12,461 nucleotides of DNA from Caulobacterales bacterium. GTDB taxonomy: Bacteria; Pseudomonadota; Alphaproteobacteria; Caulobacterales; Caulobacteraceae. The notes under the pieces were generated by a model. The model searched no databases and was not told where the DNA came from. It saw nothing but the letters and a program-made list of their open reading frames with translations. Each line of letters begins with the position of its first letter. The stretch's first letter is position 1. The translations under genes and the position numbers were made by a program. This document shows positions 7,296-12,461 of this stretch, one piece after another. The DNA is taken from assembly GCA_947480815.1 (NCBI GenBank), contig CANKEA010000013.1, forward strand, positions 1-12,461. The letters are read 5' to 3'.

Positions 7296-9269
7296 TCAGA
7301 CGGTGATTTGGGCACCCAACTCCACCACGCGTCCAGGCGGAATCTTGAAGAAGTCGGTGGGGTTGGCGGCGTTTTTCATCAGGAAGATAAACAGGTGGTC
7401 CTGCCAAAGCGGCATGCCGCTCTGGGCTGATGGCACGATGGAGCGGCGCCCGAGGAAAAAGCTTGTGGCCATAATATCGTATTTCAAACCCAGGCGTCGG
7501 CATTGGCCAAGTGCCTTGGGCAGGTTCGGGCTCTCCATGAAGCCGTAGGACACCACGACCTTTTGGAAATCGCCGTCGACCTTTTCGATTTCGATGCGGT
7601 CGGCGTCGGCCACACGCGGCTTGCCCGCCGTGCGCACCGTCAGGATCACGTTCTTTTCGTGTAGAACTTTGTTGTGCTTGAGATTGTGCATCAGCGCGAC
7701 CGGCGTCATGTCTGGGTCGCCGGTCAGAAAGATGGCGCTGCCAGATACGCGGTGCGGCGGGCGGGTGGCCAAGATCTGCACCAGGTCCGCCAGGGGCACG
7801 CTGTCGCGCCGGGTCTTCTCGCTCAGAATCTGGGCCCCCTTGGTCCAGGTGACCATGACCATGACCAGGATGCCGCCGAGCACGAGCGGCAGCCAGGCGC
7901 CCTCGGGAATCTTCAACATGTTCGATGTGATGAACACGATGTCGACCATGGCTAGCGGCACCAGCAGCGCCCCAGTCTGGGTCAGGTTCCACTTCCAGAT
8001 GAGGCGCACCACGACAAACGCTAACAGGGTGTCGACGAACATGGCACCCGTAACCGCGATACCATAGGCACCCGCCAGACGGTGCGAGCTCTGGAACACG
8101 AAAAGCAGCACCAGCACGCCAACCATCAGGAAGCGGTTGACCTGCGGCACGAAGATCTGTCCGGCCTGCGTCTCGCTAGTCCGCTTGATCTCGATGCGGG
8201 GCAGAAGGCCCAGCTGCACGGCCTGCTGGGTCATGGAGAAGGCCCCCGTGATCACGGCCTGGCTGGCGATGACGGTGGCAATGGTGGCCAGCACAAGAAC
8301 CGGCCAATAGGCCGCCGTGGGCACCATATCCCAGAACGGATTACCGGCTGACTGCGGGCGGTGCAGGATCAGGGCACCCTGGCCCAGATAATTGACCAGC
8401 AGACAGGGGAACACCAGGCAGAGCCAGGAAATCTTGATCGGGCCTTTTCCGAAATGGCCCATGTCGGCATAGAGCGCCTCGGCACCGGTCACACACAAGA
8501 ACACGCTGCCCAGGATCACGAAGCCCAGGAAACCGTCCTGCAGCAGGAAGTTGATCCCGTACCAGGGCAGCAGGGCGCGGAAGATGCGCGGGTCGTCCAG
8601 GATGTGGATCAGGCCCAGCCCGCCCAAGGTCAGAAACCAGACCAGGGTTACCGGCCCAAACAGCGCAGCCATGCGGTGCGTGCCCTTGGCCTGCACCAGG
8701 AACAGGGCAATCAGGATCACCGCTGAGATGATCACCACATAGGGGCCAAGGATATGGCCCACATGCGGGGCGTCTTTAACCCCTTCAACGGCTGAGAGCA
8801 CCGAAATGGCCGGTGTGATGATGCCATCGCCATAGAACAGCGCCGCGCCCACGATACCGAGGAAGAATACCGCGGTTGTGCGCTTGCGACCGATACCATC
8901 GCCCAGGCCACCTAGCGCTTTCTGGGCCAGGGCCATCAGGGCAAGGGTGCCGCCCTCGCCCTTGTTGTCGGCCCGCATAAAGAAAATAACGTATTTGATG
9001 GTGACGAATAGCGTCAGCGTCCACAGCACCAAGCTGACCACGCCGAGCACGGCCGTTTCTTGGCCAACGCCGCTGCGCGAATGGGCCAGAGATTCCCTCA
9101 AGGCATAGAGTGGGCTGGTACCGATATCGCCGAACACCACGCCGATCGAGCCGAGGGCGAGTTTCCAGAAATCGGCACCTCGCGGCTGCCCGTGCCCATG
9201 ATCCGGCTCGCTATGGCCGGCCGAGGCGGCATACGCCTCGGGTGCGGGCGGGGCATCGGAATTCGCCAT
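7296..9269 (-). CDS. kup: Kup-family low-affinity potassium transporter
   Basis: Kup (KUP/HAK/KT family) takes up potassium, probably by proton symport, through the inner membrane. The 657-residue protein begins with a short hydrophilic, His/Pro-rich tail (about 1-32), then the family signature GSIGVVFGDIGTSPLYALRE (40-59). About twelve membrane helices run to roughly residue 475, and a cytoplasmic C-terminal domain ends in FFKIPPGRVVELGAQITV, which matches complete family members. The acidic and glycine residues of GDIGTSPLYA (48-57) are in place. The ATG at 9269 has GGAG with a 7-base spacer. The gene is divergent from the Rrf2 regulator across 202 bp and overlaps or abuts the small membrane protein gene downstream. 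Confidence 0.97.
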   Translation of the reverse strand: MANSDAPPAPEAYAASAGHSEPDHGHGQPRGADFWKLALGSIGVVFGDIGTSPLYALRESLAHSRSGVGQETAVLGVVSLVLWTLTLFVTIKYVIFFMRADNKGEGGTLALMALAQKALGGLGDGIGRKRTTAVFFLGIVGAALFYGDGIITPAISVLSAVEGVKDAPHVGHILGPYVVIISAVILIALFLVQAKGTHRMAALFGPVTLVWFLTLGGLGLIHILDDPRIFRALLPWYGINFLLQDGFLGFVILGSVFLCVTGAEALYADMGHFGKGPIKISWLCLVFPCLLVNYLGQGALILHRPQSAGNPFWDMVPTAAYWPVLVLATIATVIASQAVITGAFSMTQQAVQLGLLPRIEIKRTSETQAGQIFVPQVNRFLMVGVLVLLFVFQSSHRLAGAYGIAVTGAMFVDTLLAFVVVRLIWKWNLTQTGALLVPLAMVDIVFITSNMLKIPEGAWLPLVLGGILVMVMVTWTKGAQILSEKTRRDSVPLADLVQILATRPPHRVSGSAIFLTGDPDMTPVALMHNLKHNKVLHEKNVILTVRTAGKPRVADADRIEIEKVDGDFQKVVVSYGFMESPNLPKALGQCRRLGLKYDIMATSFFLGRRSIVPSAQSGMPLWQDHLFIFLMKNAANPTDFFKIPPGRVVELGAQITV

Positions 9270-9332
9270 GCAGTATCTCCGGCGCGCACGGGCCTAAACG
9301 GGCTGGTGGGCGGCCATGCGTCCGAGGATTAG

Positions 9333-9359
9333 GGGCCCCGAACAAACGTGGGCGGGCCC
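9333..9359. promoter_or_regulatory. Paired GGGCCC palindromes, possible operator
   Basis: GGGGCCCC (9332-9339) and CGGGCCCG (9353-9360) share the core GGGCCC at 9333-9338 and 9354-9359. The centres are 21 bp apart, two helical turns, so both would face the same side of DNA. The second overlaps the candidate kup -10. Binding by the adjacent Rrf2 protein is speculation. Confidence 0.25.
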
Positions 9360-9386
9360 GATACACCCTTTCAGCTCGCCGTTCAA
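9358..9386 (-). promoter_or_regulatory. kup: Candidate kup promoter
   Basis: On the minus strand TTGAAC (9386-9381) and TATCGG (9363-9358) are separated by 17 bases, with partial matches to the -35 and -10 consensus. Matches are weak, so this is a low-confidence call. Confidence 0.22.
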
Positions 9387-9471
9387 TGCTGCCTTTGGTT
9401 GACTCGTTGCGGCAAACCCTCGACGGCTCCATAAATCAAGGCCGCTACCGGCAAGGAATCCGCTTCACCCG

Positions 9472-9888
9472 ATGTCTGATAGCCAGAAATTCCCTGTCGC
9501 CATTCATGCCCTGGCCTATCTGGCGCACAAGGGCGCGTTCGCCGCCAAGGATGCAATCTCGAGCCAGGAATTGGCGGCCTCCATGCCCACCAACCCCGTA
9601 GTGGTGCGCCGTGTCACCGCCATGCTCGGCAAGGCGGGCCTGGTGGGCAGTCGCGCGGGTGCTGGCGGCGGGGCCTGGCTGACCCGCGCCCCCGACACCA
9701 TCCAGCTCGACGCGGTGCTGCTTGCGGTTGATGGCTGCACCAAGCTCGGCGTGCCGCCCAAGGGCGTCGACGGATGCCCGGTGGGGGAGAAGATCCCCGA
9801 TGCGGTGCGCCGTGCCATCGCCGCCGCGGATGAGGCCGCCACAGCGCGGCTATCGGCCATTTCGGTCGCCGATCTGCTGAAGGACTAG
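9472..9888 (+). CDS. Rrf2-family transcriptional regulator
   Basis: Rrf2 proteins are small dimeric winged-helix DNA-binding regulators; some sense iron-sulfur status, nitric oxide or thiol stress. The 138-residue protein has the N-terminal helix AIHALAYLAHKG (10-21), the recognition region SSQELAASMPTNPVVVRRVTA (30-50) and the wing LVGSRAGAGGGAWLTR (57-72), all typical of the family. Only two cysteines occur (Cys89 and Cys102), not the three that hold the cluster in IscR or NsrR. A cluster-free, thiol-sensing or non-redox role is therefore more likely, closer to YwnA/CymR-type members. It is divergent from kup and is followed 82 bp later by a dehydrogenase; either could be a target. The signal is unknown. 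AAGGA lies 14 bases before the ATG. Confidence 0.88.
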   Translation: MSDSQKFPVAIHALAYLAHKGAFAAKDAISSQELAASMPTNPVVVRRVTAMLGKAGLVGSRAGAGGGAWLTRAPDTIQLDAVLLAVDGCTKLGVPPKGVDGCPVGEKIPDAVRRAIAAADEAATARLSAISVADLLKD

Positions 9889-9970
9889 GTCGGTCTTTCC
9901 GAGCGTCTTGAACCTGCGGCCTGGTCGTGCTGTCTGAGGCTCCTGCCCTTTTTCGTGTGAAGAGACCGCC

Positions 9971-10771
9971 ATGGTTCGCCGCCTCGCCCTGATCACCGGC
10001 GCCTCCGCCGGCATTGGGGCCGCCTTCGCCCGCATCTACGCCGGCCAAGGATACGACGTGGCCCTGACTGCGCGGCGCACCGATCGGCTGGAAAAGCTCA
10101 GCGCCGAAATCGCCCTCCGCTTCGGGGTCGAGGCCCTGACTGTCACGGCGGACCTGGCCGAGGCCTCCGGTCCTGAGATCATAATCGATGCCCTGGCCGG
10201 GCAAGGTCGCAACGTCGATGCCCTGGTTAACAATGCCGGCTATGGCCTGACCGGGACCTATGCCGGCACTGGCTGGGCCGACCAGCAGGCCTTTCTCAAT
10301 GTGATGGTCCAGGCCCCCTGCGAACTGGCGCACAAACTGCTGCCCGGGATGATCGAGCGGCGCTTTGGGCGGATCGTCAATGTTGCCTCGCTCGCAGGAT
10401 TGGTCACGCCGGCGGCGGGCCACACGCTCTATGCGGCATCAAAGGCGATGATGATCCGCTTCTCGCAGAGCCTGCATTTGGAAAACCTCGACACCGATGT
10501 GCACGTGACCGCCCTTTGTCCGGGCTTTACCCTGTCGGAATTCCATGACGTCAATGGAACGCGCGAGCGCATGAACCGCGCCCTGCCAGCCTGGATGTGG
10601 CTGGGGGCCGACGAGGTCGCGGCGGCGGGCTATGAAGCGGTCGAGGCGAACCGGCCTGTGTCGGTGCCTGGCGCCCCTAATAAGCTCATCGCCCTGGCCG
10701 CCAAACTGATCCCAAATGAATGGACGATGGCCTTGATCGCCAGCCAGGGCCATCGGTTCCGCCAACTGTGA
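9971..10771 (+). CDS. Classical short-chain dehydrogenase/reductase (SDR), substrate unknown
   Basis: An NAD(P)-dependent oxidoreductase with a Rossmann fold, 266 residues. The coenzyme loop TGASAGIG (9-16), NNAG (87-90) and the catalytic set Asn110, Ser140, Tyr154 and Lys158 (YAASK) are all present, so it should be active. Arg35/Arg36 after the second strand favours NADP(H). The C-terminal tail with PNKLIALAAKLIP (236-248) resembles the DltE/COG0300 group of SDRs, whose substrates are mostly unknown. The ATG is preceded by GAAGAG with a short spacer. It lies 82 bp after the Rrf2 gene and 31 bp before pyrF on the same strand, so cotranscription with pyrF is likely; regulation by the Rrf2 protein is possible but unproven. 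Confidence 0.9.
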   Translation: MVRRLALITGASAGIGAAFARIYAGQGYDVALTARRTDRLEKLSAEIALRFGVEALTVTADLAEASGPEIIIDALAGQGRNVDALVNNAGYGLTGTYAGTGWADQQAFLNVMVQAPCELAHKLLPGMIERRFGRIVNVASLAGLVTPAAGHTLYAASKAMMIRFSQSLHLENLDTDVHVTALCPGFTLSEFHDVNGTRERMNRALPAWMWLGADEVAAAGYEAVEANRPVSVPGAPNKLIALAAKLIPNEWTMALIASQGHRFRQL

Positions 10772-10802
10772 ATTTGGCTCACGGCAAGTTTAAGAGGCAG
10801 AC

Positions 10803-11522
10803 ATGAGCCGCGCCGCCCCCCAGACAGACACTCGCCTGATCGTTCCGCTCGACTTGCCTACGGCCGATGACGCCCGCGCCATGGTCGCCGCCATCGGCGA
10901 CGCGGTCAGTTTTTATAAAGTGGGGCTGGAGCTGCTGGCCAGCGATGGCATGACCCTGGCGCACGAGCTGAAGGCCCGGGGCAAATCGGTATTCCTGGAC
11001 TGGAAACTCCACGATATCGGCGAGACCGTGCGGCGCGCCGCCGCCGCGCTGGGGCGCTCGAACTGTGACCTGTTGACCGTGCATGCCGAGCCACAGGTCA
11101 TGGCCGCTGCGGTGCAGGGGCGCGGCTCGGACTCGCCGCTGAAGATTCTGGCCGTGACCGTGCTGACAAGCCTGACGGATGCCGATCTTATAGAGATGGG
11201 TTCTGCGTTTGGTGCGCGCGATCTTGTGGAACGCCGGATCGGCCAGGCCCTGGCCGCTGGGGTCGACGGAGTGGTTTCCAGCCCGCAGGAGGCATCCCTG
11301 GCCCGCGATCTGGCTCGCGCTGCCGGACGACCAGACTTCTTGGTCGTGACCCCTGGGGTGCGGCCGTTCTGGGCCGCCAAGAACGACCAGGCCCGCGCCG
11401 CAACGCCGGGTGCCGCCATCGCCGCCGGGGCCACCCACATCGTCTGCGGCCGCCCCATCACCGCGGCCAATGACCCGCGCGAGGCGGCTTTGAAGGTCAT
11501 TGCCGAGATGGCCGAAGGCTAG
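10803..11522 (+). CDS. pyrF: Orotidine 5'-phosphate decarboxylase
   Basis: PyrF converts OMP to UMP, the last step of de novo pyrimidine synthesis (cytoplasmic dimer, TIM barrel). The 239-residue length fits the bacterial class I type. Motifs in order are IVPLDLP (13-19, substrate Asp17), YKVGLEL (38-44, Lys39), the catalytic DWKLHDI (66-72, with Asp66, Lys68 and Asp71), VTVLTS (118-123), VTPGVRP (182-188, phosphate loop) and CGRPITAA (215-222, with the phosphate-binding Arg). Trp67 and GE at 73-74, where many members have Leu and PN, are mild variants. AGAGG lies about 6 bases before the ATG. The gene follows the dehydrogenase by 31 bp. Its TAG overlaps the stop of the convergent DUF1674 gene within CTAG. 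Confidence 0.97.
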   Translation: MSRAAPQTDTRLIVPLDLPTADDARAMVAAIGDAVSFYKVGLELLASDGMTLAHELKARGKSVFLDWKLHDIGETVRRAAAALGRSNCDLLTVHAEPQVMAAAVQGRGSDSPLKILAVTVLTSLTDADLIEMGSAFGARDLVERRIGQALAAGVDGVVSSPQEASLARDLARAAGRPDFLVVTPGVRPFWAAKNDQARAATPGAAIAAGATHIVCGRPITAANDPREAALKVIAEMAEG

Positions 11523-11713
11523 AAGTCGACCGCGATTCCCTTGCGTTCCCAATCGCCATAGCGGGTCGGCTCGGGCCCGCTCGGGCCACCGTCTTCGGGC
11601 GGAAGGGCGAGTTTTTCCGCGGCGGCGCGGCGCTCCGCAGCCTCGGCAAGCGCGCGTTGGGCGGCGGGGGTAAGTACCTTGGCGGGCGCTGGCGGATCGA
11701 TTTCTTCATACAT
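11519..11713 (-). CDS. DUF1674 protein, SDHAF4-like succinate dehydrogenase assembly factor
   Basis: A 64-residue soluble protein ending in GGPSGPEPTRYGDWERKGIAVDF; the core GPEPTRYGDWERKG is the hallmark of DUF1674, whose eukaryotic homologue SDHAF4/Sdh8 binds flavinated SdhA and helps assemble complex II. The N-terminal part is Ala/Pro-rich and low in complexity, with AAQRALAEAAERRAAAEK (17-34) likely helical. The usual C-terminal VSDF appears here as AVDF. The start is ATG at 11713; GAGG lies only 2 bases before it and AAGAGG about 13, so initiation is poorly marked. It converges on pyrF with overlapping stops and diverges from the rsmB-type gene over 53 bp. The bacterial role is inferred from homology; no sdh gene is in the window. 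Confidence 0.88.
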   Translation of the reverse strand: MYEEIDPPAPAKVLTPAAQRALAEAAERRAAAEKLALPPEDGGPSGPEPTRYGDWERKGIAVDF

Positions 11714-11766
11714 AACCTCTGTCTAACCTCTTGCGGGCGGCGCGTTAAGCGGGCACGCCACCCCCG

Positions 11767-12461
11767 GTGAATAATGCTCCGCAAGACACCAAGCACGGAC
11801 TGGCTGCCCGCAAGGCGGCACTGACCCTATTCCAGGCCGCGCTAGATCGACGTGGCGGGCTCGATGAGGGCATAGAGGCCACGGGCCTGCATGGACTGGA
11901 TGGCCGCGACCGCGGCTTTGCGCGCATGTTGGGAATGACGGTGTTGCGGCGGTTGGGTCCGCTCGATGCGGCGCTGGATGCCAGGCTGGCCAAGCCGCCG
12001 CCTCCGGTCGTGCGAGATCTGCTGCGATTGGGGTTGGCCCAGGTGCGCTATATGAACGTGCCGGCCTTTGCGGCGGTTTCGGCCACCCTTGACCTAGCCC
12101 AGGCCGATAAGGAGGCGCGACCCTTCAAGGGCCTGATCAACGCCGTGCTGCGTCGCCTGTCTGAAGCTGCGCCCGGCGAGGAGGCCCCTGAGAGCCTCGT
12201 CCCGCCCTGGATGTGGGCCCGCTGGCGCGCCGCCTATGGCGATCAGGCCGCTGCGATTGCCGCACTAATCGCGCAAGAGCCGCCCACCGATGTAACCCTG
12301 AAGGATGACGCAGGCGCCGCCGCGCTCGCCCCATCGCTACAAGCGACGGTCCTGCCGGGCGGTTCGCTCCGGGTGGGGCTTAAGGGCGAGGTTTCCGGCT
12401 GGCCTGAATTTTCCGATGGATCGTGGTGGGTGCAGGACGCCGCCGCCGCCATTCCAGCCCG
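11767..12461 (+). CDS. rsmB: RsmB-type 16S rRNA (cytosine-C5)-methyltransferase (partial, 3' end off the right edge)
   Basis: RsmB methylates C967 of 16S rRNA with S-adenosylmethionine; the family also includes related RsmB/NOP enzymes. The frame is open from the GTG at 11767 to the window edge (231 residues). It begins with a NusB-like RNA-binding domain (about 11-135), shown by ARKAAL at 14-19, RDRGFARMLGMTVLRR (47-62) and FKGLINAVLRRL (120-131), followed by the linker PPWMWARWRAAYG (146-158). The start of the Rossmann methyltransferase part is reached at WWVQDAAAAIPA (220-231). The AdoMet site and catalytic cysteines lie beyond the edge. The GTG is the only start after an in-frame TAA at 11746; an ATG at 11774 is out of frame. 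No clear ribosome site is seen. Exact target base is inferred from the family. Confidence 0.9.
   Translation, partial: MNNAPQDTKHGLAARKAALTLFQAALDRRGGLDEGIEATGLHGLDGRDRGFARMLGMTVLRRLGPLDAALDARLAKPPPPVVRDLLRLGLAQVRYMNVPAFAAVSATLDLAQADKEARPFKGLINAVLRRLSEAAPGEEAPESLVPPWMWARWRAAYGDQAAAIAALIAQEPPTDVTLKDDAGAAALAPSLQATVLPGGSLRVGLKGEVSGWPEFSDGSWWVQDAAAAIPA

Larger units (their letters stand above)
9270..9471. other. Intergenic region between kup and the Rrf2 gene
   Basis: This 202 bp divergent gap must hold the start signals of both genes. I see no convincing small gene in it. It contains two GGGCCC palindromes, a weak kup promoter candidate (listed separately) and, for the rightward gene, a poor TTGCGG (9407-9412) with CATAAA (9430-9435) at 17 bp. 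AAGGA at 9453-9457 is 14 bases from the Rrf2 ATG, an unusually long spacing. Confidence 0.6.

Noticed and set aside
7216..7992. 258-residue minus-strand frame inside kup
   Set aside because: It is in another frame of kup, whose own product is intact and conserved.
9211..9432. 73-residue minus-strand frame across the kup upstream region
   Set aside because: It overlaps the kup start, is Arg/Pro-rich, and has no ribosome site or recognisable motif.
9399..9436. TTGACT with CATAAAT as a promoter for the Rrf2 gene
   Set aside because: The spacing is about 25 bases, too long for a standard promoter; only the weaker TTGCGG pairing has 17 bases.
9614..10423. 269-residue minus-strand frame opposite the Rrf2 and SDR genes
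   Set aside because: Both plus-strand genes are intact family members; the antisense product is Arg/Pro/Gly-rich with no motif.
10779..11552. 257-residue minus-strand frame opposite pyrF
   Set aside because: PyrF on the plus strand has all catalytic motifs; the antisense product shows none.
11774..11776. ATG near the start of the rsmB-type gene
   Set aside because: It is out of frame with the conserved NusB-like domain; the in-frame start is the GTG at 11767.

Overview
This window is a stretch of ordinary chromosomal, mostly housekeeping DNA from a GC-rich alphaproteobacterium. The evidence is the style of the proteins: ArgG, HisB, Kup and RsmB of alphaproteobacterial type, a lipoprotein of the kind known from Caulobacter and its relatives (CC0125/CC1285-like), and a short SDHAF4/DUF1674-like protein next to rsmB. 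The genus cannot be fixed from the sequence alone. Both ends cut genes (hisH on the left, rsmB on the right). I see no rRNA, tRNA, CRISPR array, transposase, integrase or phage gene, and no stretch above 300 bases lacks a gene. The longest gap is the 202 bp between kup and the Rrf2 gene.

Layout, left to right. (1) Positions 1-2667, all minus strand: nth (endonuclease III), a PfkB-family kinase of the adenosine-kinase type, hisB and hisH, with gaps of 31, 19 and 6 bp; this is a probable operon read right to left. (2) 2712-3455, plus strand: a MoeB/ThiF-type adenylyltransferase, divergent from nth. (3) 3452-4384, minus: the ruin of a TPR plus SPINDLY/O-GlcNAc-transferase-like glycosyltransferase. 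It has one missing base, an internal deletion of about half the catalytic region, and a lost C-terminus. (4) 4387-4968, minus: a lipoprotein. (5) 5069-5476, minus: a MAPEG-family four-helix membrane protein. (6) 5598-6833, minus: argG, with two small hairpins in its leader. (7) 6905-7273, minus: a small three-helix membrane protein. (8) 7296-9269, minus: kup, a potassium transporter. (9) 9472-11522, plus: an Rrf2-type regulator, a classical short-chain dehydrogenase, and pyrF. (10) 11519-11713, minus: a DUF1674/SDHAF4-like protein. (11) 11767 to the right edge, plus: the 5' part of an rsmB-type rRNA methyltransferase starting at GTG.

Functionally the window mixes amino-acid synthesis (hisB, hisH, argG), nucleotide metabolism (pyrF, PfkB kinase), DNA repair (nth), cofactor sulfur activation (moeB-like), potassium uptake (kup), rRNA modification (rsmB) and assembly of respiratory complex II (DUF1674/SDHAF4). 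I found no previously undescribed multi-gene system. The points most worth a second look are the decayed glycosyltransferase, the argG leader hairpins, the paired GGGCCC palindromes between kup and the Rrf2 gene, and two convergent gene pairs that share a CTAG tetranucleotide as overlapping stop codons.
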